Shown: positions 12,794 to 25,894, counted from the first letter of the stretch. The stretch is 64,000 nt of DNA from Gibbula magus (GCA_936450465.1 OW388296.1:55728431-55792430), one strand, 5' to 3'. The notes: generated by a model from the sequence alone, not told the origin. Numbers and translations are program-made.

Positions 12794-12856
12794 GTAGCGG
12801 ATCCAGACGAGGCTTCAGGGGGTCGACTCCCTTTGGTGATTCTTGGATCCGTCGCT
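12794..12856. repeat. Short inverted repeat with GGATCC ends
   Basis: AGCGGATCCAGA at the left and TCTTGGATCCGTCGCT at the right form inverted ends around about 35 bp. A related word (CCTGGATCCGTCCCTG) occurs at about 48262-48277 beside a C-run, so both may belong to one dispersed family. Confidence 0.45.
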
Positions 12857-13051
12857 GATACCGATGCTCTTTGACTTCTTCCTAGTTCAAAGGAACGTTT
12901 ATCTTGTCAAGCGCATTAAATGTCACTGAATGAAATCTGATACAGATTTCCAAACTTAAATTCGTACTTATGAGAATAACTGCAAAAACATTTCTAGTAG
13001 ACGATACAACTTGATACAATGTAGAACGTATTGAAAAACTTAATTCCCACC

Positions 13052-13107
13052 AATCTAAATAAATTTAGATCGACTGTCCATACCTGTTGATCTAAATTAT
13101 TCAGATT
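13052..13107. repeat. Small AT-rich hairpin
   Basis: AATCTAAATAAATTTAGATC at the left pairs with GATCTAAATTATTCAGATT at the right, with one mismatch and one single-base gap. It is a short palindrome with no other signal. Confidence 0.5.
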
Positions 13108-14833
13108 GACTTTCCACCTTAGCAAATGAAAGAGTATAGTTTCTTTTAAGGAGATGTTATCAGGATTTATTGCTTGTTTTACGTATTTCACTTCAACATG
13201 CGTTTCAAAGATCAGATGCAAAATTACCATTGGAGGTGATGCATGCAGAAACGAGCACCAACATTAATTCACTATAACCATCATGCCTCGAGCAAATCAA
13301 TTTGATATTATTGGCAGCCATCGAGCACACATATTGCTGTTGAAAACTAGTATTTGACTTCAGACAGTTTCCACAATGTAACTATATCCGGCCTATGAGG
13401 AAACCCTGCTGAAACACATGTTCATTGTCCAATTTATTTTATATATACATTGTAAACGTGTAAAGAATTTCCTAAGTCAATGAGGAAAAGCTGTATACGT
13501 AGTTTGAAATATATGATATTTCTCATCAATATTGTTACGAGGGCCAGTAGTATATTGTTTCAGTCTCATTATATACAAACGTAAAGCAATGTAAGTGAGG
13601 TAAAATATTTATTAATACATTAATATCGGTTATGGCCATTCAATGACTTGTCAATCTCAATCTTAGTTCAGCAGCTATAAGGCGGAAATATAGGAACAAA
13701 TCAATTTTTAATCAACTTGGCTTTATCATAATTATGAAATTTATAAAGCGCGTAGATTTGAGGTAAAATAAACGAATGTGACCTCAATATACGGCATATC
13801 GTTAATTGGCAAACATATCAATTCGGATAAAAAATTTGAGTCCACCTTTGACGATTTCGGGGAACACCAATCAAAATGTCCCAAACCTCTCTGAAAGTTA
13901 AGTATACAAAAACTGTAACATTCTACACATTCAATCGAGGATGTAAAATTGTGACGAGGACAAAGCAATTGGTGGCCTGAATGAGTCTATATATGTATGT
14001 AGATAAAGTTCAGGCAGCGGATGCGCTTAATACTTAACCCAGTTTAACGTACTATGGAATACTATCATCAAATCTCTTGTCTTTTGTGGTTCGGGTACTT
14101 GATTACACAGTGGATGTCTTAGTGAAATATCATCTTGGGATTATGTGTGAAAATATGAAATCTTATCATTTGGAAGTCATATATGAAGAAGATGAAGGTA
14201 ACATATGTTGAAATTCTTATTTTGCGTTTGAGTTTCATAGCATTACACGAAATACTGTTATGATGTTTCAATTTCAAAAGTGTGTTAATTTGATGTTTTT
14301 TCAAAGAGAAAGTGTAGGTGAAGTGAGATTGTGTGTTATATTCGAGGTTGAAAGTATTTTACCAATGTGTGTCAATATATATCAAACGAAAAAGGATTTA
14401 GTTTTGAAGTTGTGTCATAAGGATGTCAAATATGGAAAATAGCAAGGTTTTAATTGTTGTTTTCCCTGTTTCATTTTTCTTGTGGTTAAAGATATCTCCT
14501 TTGAGTTCACATATGTTTAAGAGGGTTATTTCCGAAATAAAAAATTTTGCGTCACGTTCCAAGAAAATTATACCAATCTAAGTGAAAGTATAGCATTGCA
14601 TAAGAAATTGGAAATAAATATCTTATCAAAACGCTATAGAATATGACTACAGATGAAATCATCTTGAAATATTTGTTATTCCTCATTTTTAAAAGAAGTT
14701 TGTTAAAATAGATATAATTATTCAAACGTACAGCAGAGATATAAATTCGCAATGAGTATTTTCTGAAAATAAACCGAGTTTAAATGCAGATTTTAAACAG
14801 TCTATAACGACATTACATGTATATTTCTTTCAG

Positions 14834-14995
14834 TCGACGCCCAACTTGAACAGATTCTCGGGAGCATGACCCGGAAGTTGAACCGGAGTCAAAGTCTGCG
14901 CACTACTGTCAAGGAGCCTCACGTAGGCTTACAACGGCAAAGGTCAAGGACACGGGATGGAGCTCCGTACATATTAGAAGGGGACGCTTTTCTAC
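14834..14995 (+). CDS. Exon 2 of the unrecognised gene
   Basis: This 162-bp exon encodes residues 28-81, entered and left in phase 1. It has a good acceptor (TTTCTTTCAG|TC) and donor (CTAC|GTAAGT), and is GC-richer than its surroundings. The start (FDAQLEQILGSMTRKL, residues 28-43) could be a short amphipathic helix. It is followed by an Arg/Ser cluster with RSQSLR at 45-50, which fits the basic-directed kinase pattern LxRxxS (Leu43, Arg45, Ser48). A second basic stretch (RQRSRTRDG, 62-70) comes before a more ordinary tail. There is no catalytic or named domain. Because its length is a multiple of three with equal phases, skipping this exon would keep the frame. Confidence 0.85.
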
Positions 14996-15121
14996 GTAAG
15001 TAGTTGTCTTTCATGTCATATATGTATCAGTTTACTTATTGACTTTCTTTATTCTCTTTTCACCAGTATGTCAGACATCAAATACATTTGTACCCCTCAT
15101 TCTCACCCCCATCATTACCTG

Positions 15122-15250
15122 CACCACCACCACCACCACCACCACCATCATCATCATCATCGTCATCATCATCATCATCATCATCACCATCACCATCATC
15201 ATCACCATCACCATCACCATCACCATCACCATCACCACCACCATCATCAA

Positions 15251-15289
<39 letters not shown>

Positions 15290-15346
15290 TATCATCACCA
15301 TCATCATCACCATCACCATCGTCACCATCACCATCACCATCACCAT
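15122..15346 (+). repeat. (CAC/CAT)n microsatellite, YCAY-rich
   Basis: About 225 bp of nearly uninterrupted CAC and CAT triplets. All three plus-strand frames are open through it, giving His, Ser/Pro or Ile/Thr runs, so those open frames are artefacts. It starts 127 nt after the exon 2 donor. In the pre-mRNA nearly every triplet makes a YCAY tetramer, the motif bound by Nova-type KH proteins. Confidence 0.95.
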
Positions 15347-16514
15347 GTTCTTACAATGTAACCGTACAGTATTTACTGAATTTGATAACGAACATTCAGC
15401 AATGAGGTATTAAGGATAGTATGTCAACTATGTCAAAGTGAACACTGGCAGTAACGGTTTATTTGCCCGCATGACATATATTTATAACTTTGTTTTGGAA
15501 TATGATACAAAGCGAGGGTTGAAATATCCAAGACATCACGCTAGCTGAACAAGTTTACACCAAATGCAGTATTTAAAAAATGTATAGCCACCAGGGAACG
15601 CTCTAAGATGTTTTGTTCGAGACTTATTTGGGTCATTTCTGGATATTTAATCAACAATTTCCGGGGTTTTGTGTTTCTCATGCCTTTTTGAAACATATTG
15701 ATACCTCCTCGTTACATTTAAAGTTTAGACTGAAGAACAACTAGACCTCAGGCTCATTGATATTTTGCAATTTTTAATTTTGAAAGCTTACTCAATGAAA
15801 ACGTCTATTGATGGATAAATAGGAAATTAACATAAACCAGATACGCATGTTCCTAATGTGTAAGATATGTTTTTAAATGGCAAGTGACGTTCCAATTAGG
15901 CATTCAGTTGTACGTATACCCGACCCGACATTAAGTATTTTAAAATTAAATGCTGCGAGCGCCGTCAAAATAAACGTCTGCGTTGCATAATGACGTTACG
16001 TTAGAGATGTCGTTAAAAGCACCTGCCAGCAGAAAGTTCACGCAGGCTTTTATCAATTATCAAATGACTCGGCGTTATACTATACATGAGTCAACACTAC
16101 ACAGCAGTCTTATAAGCAGACTATGAAAAAAGTATTTATTCTGAAAACACCATGTCTTTAAATATTGAAAAGGAGACTGTAAGAAATGGAATTTTCTATT
16201 AAAAAAAGGATCCTTTCCAATTTTTTTAGAGTATAAGTGGTAGACTAACTACACAGCAAATTACTCTAGAGAGGAGTATATCTTAAATTTGCACCAAAAA
16301 CATTTTTAACATTAAACGAGAATTTCGTCTTTTTAGTCACTGAATATCTGAAGGTTTTTTGTTATTCATAAGTAAAAGTAATTTATTATTTGACATATGA
16401 AATACACTTATTCATTAGAAAAAGGCCAAGAGAATTGTTATTTCTATCTTGTCAACTAAATGTAGATGAAAGATAAGTTAAGTGAACTAATACAAGGCCG
16501 TCTTCCCGCATACA

Positions 16515-16670
16515 TACGAGGGGCGTTCACATAATGGCTGAAAATTAAAGGTTAAATTGCTTATTCACTTATTATACGTAGTACCACTTTCCATCAAAGA
16601 AATTTTAATTTTCGCCATGTTGCATGCATTTCGTCAACTCTTCGCACTAGCGTAGAAGTGAACACTATGA
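16515..16670 (+). mobile_element. Possible mariner-like MITE fragment
   Basis: The segment starts with TACGAGGGGCGTTCAC, which resembles the terminal sequence of mariner-type elements in many animals. A clean inverted right end was not found; the best candidate is GTGAACACTA at about 16660-16669. It is a weak call based on the left terminus only. Confidence 0.25.
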
Positions 16671-16978
16671 AGATCAACACACTGCTTCGCAAAATTTAGC
16701 AAAAGTTAAATAAATGTAGCAAGGCTTAAATTAGCAAATGACAGAAAGTGGCTCGAGTTATATATTACCTGCGGTGTAAGTTGATACAAGACAGACTGTG
16801 GCTAAATTTACGTGTTTCTCTTGAATGACACTAAACACTCTAACTTCTTATATTTTCAGTGTTATGTTTCATCCACAATATTATTTCAGCTGAGCTTCAG
16901 TACGTGCTCGATATTTTGAAGAAATGTCTTTTCCATAAAGGATTAAATGATGTTATTGTTGTAAGGGAGACAATATTC

Positions 16979-17001
16979 TAATATAATATAATATAATATA
17001 A
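16979..17001. repeat. (ATAAT)n microsatellite
   Basis: About five copies of a TAATA-type pentanucleotide in an AT-rich stretch of intron 2. Confidence 0.8.
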
Positions 17002-18240
17002 ATTCAATGATAAGTTTGATGGAAAGACATTTGCAAATTAAACTCGCCAAGTCAAACGAAAACAAAACATTACAAACACAAAATATGTTTCCTAGATTTG
17101 CAACATTATTAGTATTTGATATACTTTCTCTCGATCCCAAGACATACGTTCGTAACCAACTCTGTTCTAAAATATGTACATATATTTTCAAGAGGTAGTT
17201 TTTTAAACGAGATTTTCATGTTAAAAATCAAAGTTCTCAAAGAACATGTACATCTCTGAAATATTGCGATATACACGATTGTTATAGTTGATAATATTTT
17301 ATAACACCGTATGTTCAAAGTGAAGATAGCCTCAAGAACCTCTATAGGTGCGCCTAATTGGCCCAAGCCTTAACTCTCGTTAAACAAATTGCTATTTCCA
17401 GGTTCCCGCATGTTCCTTTATAATGGCTGCTTAACGAGGAAGAATCAGAATTCATTTTCGTCAAAATAGATTTTATATTCAAAGGAAGCAACAACATGAC
17501 CGGAAAAATATGGTCTTGATTTGATACACTGAACACGTGTTAAGATGACACACGTTGTAGATTTCTCATGAAGATATTAAAATCACGTGCAGACATTCTC
17601 TGTCAAAATGTTCCCAACGCACGTGCCTTTTAGTTTTACATATGTAATAAGCCTTGACACTCTTGTTGTAACTCTCTATTGCATACATATCTTTGTAAGT
17701 ATTTCATAAGTGCAATACACTATTCATTGGGGTCCTTTTTTTATAACTATTCCGTAACTATATGTATATAAAAATAACGATGATCCTTTACTGCAAGCGG
17801 AACATGAATACCCAGATGTTATCGGCGGTAATTGTGGTTTCAGAAAATATATACGTCATATCTTGTACATGTGAATGAGCTGAATTACGTTCTGCTACCC
17901 AGCCTCAAAAGACCTACATACCATGTTCAACACAGACGCAACTTTAAGCACTAATGCGTGTAATACGTACAGGTATCCTATTCAAAGAGACGTCTGCTTG
18001 TATACGCGTTTGTGCATTCAAACACGTGAATACCGTCGCATCATATTAATGAACGTCAAACGCTAATTCATGTATTACCGATAGTAACGCTATTTGCGCT
18101 AAGAACCAGACGCCTCATGTTTTTATTTCGTTGCATATATTATAAAGTGCAAGGTGGCGTCTTCTTCATTTTTCTCTATGGTTGATGTTACATCACGTAT
18201 AATTCTCGTTAACGCAGTGTGATCTTGTTGTTAGTCGGAG

Positions 18241-18322
18241 ATGATGATAATGATGATGGTGGTGATGGTGATGGTGATAATGATGATGATGGTGGTGATG
18301 GTGATGATGATGGTGATGGTGA
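18241..18322 (+). repeat. (ATG/GTG)n microsatellite
   Basis: About 82 bp of GAT and GGT triplets. It is the reverse-complement type of the (CAC/CAT)n tract 2.9 kb upstream in the same intron, so the two could pair in the pre-mRNA. Confidence 0.9.
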
Positions 18323-18656
18323 GTTGTATGACTGGAAGTATCTGGCTGTACATTTTGAAATTATATGACATTTTAAAGTTTACCCTGAACCGAAATTCAA
18401 AGGCATGGGAACCACTTCTTACATCGAGTCAAGACTATAAACTAATCGAAGTCATGTTCATTCAGATACACATTTTCTTTGCCCAAAACGGTGCAAGGCT
18501 AGTTCAGTTTACCAATATTCTAGCCTAGATCATGCAAGTAAGCATACTGGGTGGTTCTACAACCTCGACAGTAGTAGTAGCGCTACTGGTAACATTATTT
18601 GCATCATATCATGTCCAAAAGAGTCCAGTATTGTAGATTTTGTTACCACGGACAAC

Positions 18657-18799
18657 GGATAACAACTTCTTTATTGCGAACATATGTGAAGTTTCAGGGT
18701 ATATGCTTACTCCTTCATTACCTATCATTTTCACCTGATTATGGTGTAAGAATATTCTTCGAAACGTCGTGTATGTTCACAATAAAGAAATTGTTATCC
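18657..18799. mobile_element. MITE with about 40-bp terminal inverted repeats
   Basis: The left end GGATAACAACTTCTTTATTG and the right end CAATAAAGAAATTGTTATCC are inverted complements with one mismatch over 20 bp. The similarity continues inward through GAACATA and a GTTTC word. It is 143 bp long and non-coding. A related, more degraded copy lies at 38319-38431, sharing GAAACGTCGTGTAT and the GTTATCCAG end. Confidence 0.75.
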
Positions 18800-19979
18800 A
18801 GAAAATATTAGTTACTGTATCTATTCCACTTCTATATGCCCTTCAAAGACTTATACCATAAACATAAGAGAGGTAACAATATGGGTAAAGTTTGTCTCAA
18901 TCCACTTCTCCCGCTCATACTCTTAAGTGCACAAAAGATGTTGAGAGACAGAGCCGGAAAATAACGGTTACCGCCTCACGCTGTTTGTTACAGCAGTTCA
19001 CAGAACGAGCAACGTCAATTATAATATCATAAGTTATCTTCAACAAGGAAAGAACTCCATTTTCTCTCACACATCCTCATATTTCCTCAGTGCACAAAAA
19101 AGTGTAAGGATAGTCTAATTTACCAATTCCAGAGATCCTGCAAGTATGCTCCCCACATGCTTGTGTTACAGAATCGTCCGTCACTGTCAGTATCTGCAGC
19201 TATCAGTGACAGGCATCGGAGACGGTTCACTGCCAATTATACACTGGAGAAACGAGCCACTCATAATGCATGTATAATGAACAGAGGCATTCCTTTTTTT
19301 ACGAAGATTTGTTTTTGCGTTCAGCTCCACTTTGCTTCAGTTTCGATTTGCGTCTGGTTTCATAAAATGTGTTTTACCCTAGATGTTAATTTACGTCTGG
19401 TTGAACATGTGTTATGATTTTCACTTTTGATATTCGTCTTGTTAAATAAACTGCCTTAGGTTTTAATTTGCTTCTGGTTGCATAAGATAAACTGAACGCC
19501 AGAAGAAATGTTACACCTCTTTGAATTTGAATATCATAAAAAGTTACTTGTTCAGAGGAATTTACTTTATTGTGTTGTAACACTCCATCAGTTTAGTGTT
19601 ATGTGTTAACATAGCAGACCTGTAACTTTAATGGTAAAAACGTTATCGCCAGTTCTTCATGGGCCGGGTCAATTGTCCTATTTCCGATCATGCAATAATT
19701 GAAGGGAAGATTGTAAAAGTGATTGGAAAATTATCCAAACTGACTTTGTCTTCTTTGATAATGAATGCACATATATAAAAAAGGAAATTAGTTATGTTTT
19801 TGGAAATATTTATTCGTTATTTTGTCTGGCCAATTTACATATTGTCTAGGAAGAAATGCAACTGCCTGATTCTCCTTATTGTCTGGTTAGTGACTAATGC
19901 TCGTGTGAATTTAATATATTTTGATGAAAATATTGTATCGTTTTAAAGCTTGAGGGCTGGGTGCTGTTTTATCATGTTT

Positions 19980-20048
19980 TATATGTCAATATTATTATTT
20001 ATGTACCGCATGTGACACGTAAATAAAATATTCTACTTATTATTATTG
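19980..20048 (+). mobile_element. Possible retroelement 3' end
   Basis: The sequence ends AAATAAAATATTCTACTTATTATTATT, that is, an AATAAA-like signal followed by a simple repeat tail. LINE 3' ends in invertebrates often look like this. No coding remnant is attached, so the call is tentative. Confidence 0.3.
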
Positions 20049-20165
20049 TCTGGTTATAGTTACGTAAGTGTCTGATTATTCTTATTGTCTTGACAGTGAT
20101 CGACTTATTGTCTGGTTATAGTTACGTAAGTGTCTGATTATGTTTATTGTCTGGACAGTGCCCTA
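20045..20165. repeat. 62-bp tandem duplication
   Basis: ATTGTCTGGTTATAGTTACG starts at 20045 and again at 20107, and the similarity continues through GTAAGTGTCTGATTAT and TTATTGTCT. Isolated TTGTCTGG words also occur upstream near 19880, suggesting an older, more degenerate array. Confidence 0.75.
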
Positions 20166-20367
20166 GTTACTAACTGCCTGAAACTCTTCACAGCCACTAG
20201 CACGTACAGACATGAAGAGAGAATTCCTATTCAACGAAGATGTGCATTGTTTCGAGGTCATGTTTGCATCTGCTGAAACAAGACCTCGTTATGTATTTAT
20301 TATCACATGATTGGCAAATGAGTTTGTTTTTAGCCTTAAAGGCCCGATGGGCTTATGGCATGGGATG

Positions 20368-20389
20368 TCCGTCCGTCCGTCCGTCCGTA
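20368..20389 (+). repeat. (CCGT)n tract
   Basis: About five CCGT repeats directly before the 145-bp tandem array. A CCGT run followed by a CTTCTCCAGAACCA-type sequence resembles a dispersed repeat that I associate with bivalve genomes. Confidence 0.85.
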
Positions 20390-20399
20390 AACTTTTCAC

Positions 20400-20840
20400 T
20401 TTTTCGACTTCTTCTCCAGAACCAATGACTCTAGAGAGCTGAAATTTTATGTACAGACTCCCTGGCCAATGGGGATTCTAAATTGTAGATTTGGTGACCC
20501 TGTGACCCCAAATAAGGGCCCCAGGGGTCATAACCTTAAAAGCTATTTTCATCTTCTTCTCCAGAACCAATGACTCCAGAGAGCTGAAATTTTATGTACA
20601 GACTCCTTGACTGATGGGAATTCTAAATTGTAGTTTTAGTAACCCTATGACCCCAAATAAGGGCAACAGGGGTCACAACCTAAAAATCATTTTTCATCTT
20701 TTTCTCCAGTCCCAAAAGCTCTAGAAAGCTGAAATGTTATGTACAGATTCTTTGGCCAATGGGGATTCTAAATTGTAGATTTGGTGATCTTGTGACCCCA
20801 AATATGGATCACAGGGGTAATCACTTAAAACAGCTGTTTT
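20400..20840. repeat. Three-copy 145-bp tandem array
   Basis: The word CTTCTCCAGAACC starts at 20411 and 20556, with a diverged TTTCTCCAGTCCC at 20701, giving an exact 145-bp period. Each unit carries AGCTGAAAT(T/G)TTATGTACAG, ATTCTAAATTGTAG and TGACCCCAAATA blocks. The third copy is the most diverged. The array is non-coding and forms one element with the CCGT tract upstream. Confidence 0.9.
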
Positions 20841-23452
20841 AATGAACTGTGAAGATAATGAGATTTTATGTGCACTTCATATGTCAGCTTAAGAGTAATA
20901 CTACATTATGGACATGTTTGATGTAATCAATGTTAAATAAGAGCTATTGAATAGCCTGTGAACTGAATATTGTGACAGGATGCATAGGAATTTTTTTAAA
21001 AAGGGTTAACAAATGTTTTATTTTACATTAGATATGTGAACTAAATATGACTGGTGATGAAGTAAGATAAGACTATTAAAACTAGCTACATGAGTTTGTG
21101 ATACCACATCTTCTTTTCCAATAAAGAAAAATAAATAAAGATGGGGAAAACAAAATTTAAAATATATAATTTACTGGCTGTGAGTCCAGGGTCTGCATGT
21201 GTTGACCTGGGGAGTGACCACTCCCTGGCAGAGATGCGAACAGCAGCTAGCTAATACACGGAGGTTTCAGGTTTCGTCTCTGCTGTGTTATACACTCAGA
21301 TGCTCAATAGAATTTATTAATTAAATATTGAAAAGGATCGTATGAAACTATGAGCCTATGAGAAACAGGATTTTTAGAAACGAATAGGGGCTCTTTTTCA
21401 TTATGTAATAAATGTTGATAATTCCAGGATAAAAATAGGAAGTAAAACAATAAACTGCAAAGGTCTACATTATCTATAATGAATATGGATTAATGTGTAA
21501 CCAATTTTGATAATACATTTGATGACTGGGCAATGACTTATTATGTGATATCTTAACCTTTTCCTTAGGGATAATTAATAACTGATGAGCTTCAGAGCCA
21601 GTGGCTCTATTTTTCATTAGTTCAGTGGTTTATAATGTATTTAAAGAATCTGAATGGTATCATCATGTGAACAAATTAATAAATACAGAATTAATATACA
21701 ACACTACTTACATGTTCTCATTATCAGATCTTCAAGGACTTGGAAGGTGAACTAGTTTGGATAATAATAAGAACGGTGGTCTTAATTCATAAGTATTTAT
21801 AGTAGGACACGTGACATGTTCATTAACATTAAAAACCCCATCTAGAATAAAGATATAATCGTTCTTTTGGAATATTTCCCGAAGACAATCTTTTATAATG
21901 TATATTTTTCACCTAATGGAGTATTCTCTATTGATGCTTGTTCACAGTAAAGACGTTGTATGTTAAGTTTAAACATTCTCAGTGACATGAATTAACTGAA
22001 TGAAGAATTAACTGAACGAGACGGATGTTTGTTATCGCGGACCTGTTATGCTGAATTTCACACGGTCACACCAACATTTCCTCTCCAAAAAAGTGTATAC
22101 ATTGTAACTGGTCATTGTATGATAGAGTGCGCAGGGAGCACTAACTATTTTATATTGAAACACGGAGTATTCATTTTTTATGTAAAACCCGGGTTCTTTT
22201 GGAAGCGCGAATTGTATTAGAGGTTGTACGGTAACAGAAAATGCACAAACGTTAGTATTGTAGTACCCAAAGTAAGAGAATCACTTCAATTTAATGATTG
22301 CCATCCCGTTCCACATTAACTTCGGTTATATCCAAATATTCGCATTGACATCTGTCATTTCTTCAGTTGCATAACTTTCTTTGAAGAACTGAACTTATAA
22401 ACAAAGAGCGAAAAAGCCTTCCCTTTTGTATATCCTCAGCGTAAAAAAAATATCGATGCAAATGCTTCCAGTCTCATTGGAATATAATCACTCTAAATCT
22501 TCCAAATGTCCTATGTATTCAAAGGCTTGTGTTGGTCTGTTTTCACTTATTTTTAAGTTTTAAAGGTTAAACGTGTATAATGCATTTCTGCAGTAACATT
22601 AACATTTAGCATTTTTCATAAACACTTACTGGTCTAGCATGAGAAAGAAACATTCCCACGGCCTACAGACACCCTAATGTAAATGCACGAGGATGTGAAA
22701 GTGGTTGTTCTCCTGCAGAATAGGACACAGGAATAGGCCACATCTGCAAATACGGAAGCGACTTCACGCAGAGCAAATCTTCCATTTTTCTTCCTGTTAA
22801 CATGCATGATTTTCCCATGCCAGCGTCTTGGGGTTATATATACCTAGCAGGTAGCTGTCAAATACGCCGAAAAACGGAAAACAAGCGCTATTAGCCGTGG
22901 TCAGACATGTTTGTCCATGTGTCCGTCATTATTTGCGTTCTGTCTTGACCAGTAAACGATGTCTGACGGCTCCGCCAGAATGATCAAAACGACGTTAAAA
23001 CTGTCTGGATTTCACGTTGGTTTGAAATGGTCGATTGATATGTGATGTCCCAAAGGGGCGATTAGACGTGATTAGACGGTCAAATAAGGTTTTTACCTGA
23101 CATTCTTAAATATTTATTTAATTATTTTACTATGCGGCAAATACCAGAAGTCGACGTTTCTTGACTAACCTACTTAGAGTTTTCAGCATTTAGTCTTTGA
23201 AATTTAATTATTACCCTACCTTCATTCATGTGATGTTATTTCTTTTAAGGTTTCAATTCCATATAGATCATTCATATGTTCCGTGTATATAGACTTGCTG
23301 AATTAGGACCTAGACTGTATTAGAGGCTCTTATATTTTACACAGCCGAGGGACAGGACTAGCTTAGGTACTGAACGGACATTTCCCTCAGTGACTTCTTA
23401 CTTAGAAGGGCTGACAGTAAGGAGTTTAGGGGAACAATTATTCCCAGGGGTA

Positions 23453-23464
23453 CCCCCCCCCCCC

Positions 23465-23557
<93 letters not shown>
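23453..23557. repeat. C-run followed by (CT)n microsatellite
   Basis: Fifteen C (23453-23467), one A, then about 89 bp of uninterrupted CT. Its near-perfect state implies recent slippage. In RNA it is a long pyrimidine tract of the kind bound by PTB-type proteins. Confidence 0.95.
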
Positions 23558-23559
<2 letters not shown>

Positions 23560-25867
23560 GATCCTCCACTGCATCTGAATAATGGTGGCAAATGTATATA
23601 CAATATGTGTACATCGTTCAATCCCAATTGAAATGGTAAAACACAATTACTTATGATTTATGTTTATTCTCGTACACAATTAAGAAAAACACACAAATAA
23701 TCTTTCGTGGCAAATCAAATGTTATTATCGGATGCAACTGGATCATATATCAAAAGAATATATGTTGCCATGTATACATGTACATGTATTTTCAATACAT
23801 TTATAATGTGAAAAACATCGACAGGATTTACAAACATATTTTTAGGAAAAGGTTGCTAGAAAACAATTCAGATACAAACCATATGCTGGTCCTACTACAG
23901 CCTGAAAACATGATAGTATACGTTGTACTTACCGAAACAGTCAAGTAAACAACTCTCCGGTCAAAGGGAAAACAAAACTAAGTCCAGGTGTATTGGATTA
24001 CAGGAGCTAATTAACTTTACCTATCTAGTTTATTTCATTATTTACCCGAGTTGTTTTCTGTGGTTTCCACGTAAATGAAAAGTGGATGTTATTAAGTAGT
24101 GTAGCTCTGCATGATCAGTACTCGGTTCAGACTTTCTATTGAAGATAATTGATGATTCATTAAGCGATTGAGCTAGTTAACGAAGTGCCCAGGAAGAGAT
24201 TGCGAGTGGATGGATGAGTTATGAAGATGCTAGGTTACGGTGAACTTATAAAAGAGAATATATACAGGTTTCAAACAGATATCTATGACATCTTCGTTTA
24301 AAACATAAATTATCTTTAAAGCCATTCTCCGACACCCAGTTAAATGCATGACATGTTGATTTATTGAAATATTGATTGGTGTGATAAGCTTTGTGTAGTT
24401 CAGAAGAAACATTTTAAAAGTATATGTTCTGCAATGACTATATCTTAACGATTTAGTTTTGTTTACTTTTATATAAACAAGATTGAAATACCAAACCACT
24501 TTTCCATTTAATCGAGTGTAGGTCAACTCAAGTTGAATAAAAAATCACACATTTTCCCTCAGAATAAAATATTAAAAAATTCTGATAACTGATTATTCGA
24601 TTAATCTTAAACATGTTGCGCATTTTGATGACACAAATACACATTCATTTAGATATATTTTCTGTTCACTTACAACTTTTCTAAGGTTGTCAGCCTCGTA
24701 GCTGCGATAGCGATAATCTTTGTTCAACGTCGAAAGAAAGGGAAATCCGTCTAATGACATCACATTCAGTGGCACTCGTCAATCGAGAGTAGCTGTCTTT
24801 GAAACACAATTACATTATACATGGATATGAAAATGTTATCCGATAAGTAAATGCTGTACTTTTTCTAGTAAATAATTTTATTTATGCATTTCGACAAAAT
24901 GAGGTTAAAATACTGAAAGACTTGACTCTTTAATGCCTTCGTTTAAAATATAAGATGAAATCTACAGCCAGGTAAACTGACGCTGTACATGATGACCCTA
25001 CTTGTTGAGTACACCTGAAACACACCTGTCTAATTACACACAGAACGCTGAGGTGAAGTGGGAGTGATAGGAATGAGTTTTACCTTTGTGACCCCACCCT
25101 GTGCAGTATTAGTCATTAATTAACTGACGCTTCTATTAGAGGATGTCAGTCATTCACTTCCGGGTCTTGTAGAATCAGACTGAAACCATATCGTCCACAG
25201 AAGCCATAAAACGATGTCTATTAACCTTTGAACGATCTGTTTACTCCTTCGCTAAACATAATATATAACATTTTAAAGGACATTGTCTCGTGCTTTACAA
25301 TAGTTCCAGTTATGTCAATACTTATTAGATCAGTATATCTGTGGATTTATACATTCATATGAAGAATGAGTAGTGAAAATATTGCATACTCCGAAACTTT
25401 TCTACTGAAACCGAGGCCGAATACCCTACACGTTTATAAATCATTGGGAAATATCATTTTACTGTCAACCGATGGTATTTGAAGACACCATACCCTAAAG
25501 GCTAAATTGAAATGAACACGTCGTATCGCGTGAGGTAACTACAAGTTGACAAATGCATGTTCATTTCGCGCAGGGTGAAAAATGCAGGTGCAATTCTTAC
25601 AAAGATAACCACAGAGGGAAAGTGCACGTTCAGTTAGTGCATTCGAGATGTCTGAAGCAAAAAGCGTTACAAACATCAGTAGTTTTCATGTACTGTGATA
25701 TTAAGTGATGGTACAAATTTAAGCTAACCAAAGAATGACGTCATCAAATGTTTGCGTTCTTCAGGAGAAACTTATCCACGATTTGAAGTTTGGATATTTG
25801 GACTTCTTTCACAATCTAGTCGTATCCCTGTTTCATAAATAGCTAGAATGCAATGCTCACGTTTCTC

Positions 25868-25894
25868 TAATTAATTAATTAATTAATTAATTAA
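25868..25894. repeat. (TTAA)n microsatellite
   Basis: About 6.5 copies of the self-complementary unit TTAA. Confidence 0.9.

Larger units (their letters stand above)
967..14833 (+). other. Intron 1 (13.9 kb)
   Basis: It runs from GTAAGT at 967 to a pyrimidine-rich TTTCTTTCAG ending at 14833, in phase 1. It is mostly AT-rich unique sequence with no supported gene. It contains the small repeats listed separately: an AT-rich minisatellite, palindromes, MITE-like elements, a SINE-like piece and a tandem duplication. A GC-richer patch at about 1780-2110 stands out, but I could not assign it. The remaining stretches show nothing I can name. Confidence 0.7.

Noticed and set aside
15039..15413. Long open frames of 91-124 codons on both strands, including a poly-histidine frame
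   Set aside because: They are created by the (CAC/CAT)n microsatellite, which is open in every frame shown, and have no credible coding flanks.
21175..21300. Possible SINE with an AGGTTTCGTCTC word
   Set aside because: Neither box A nor a body or tail could be delimited.
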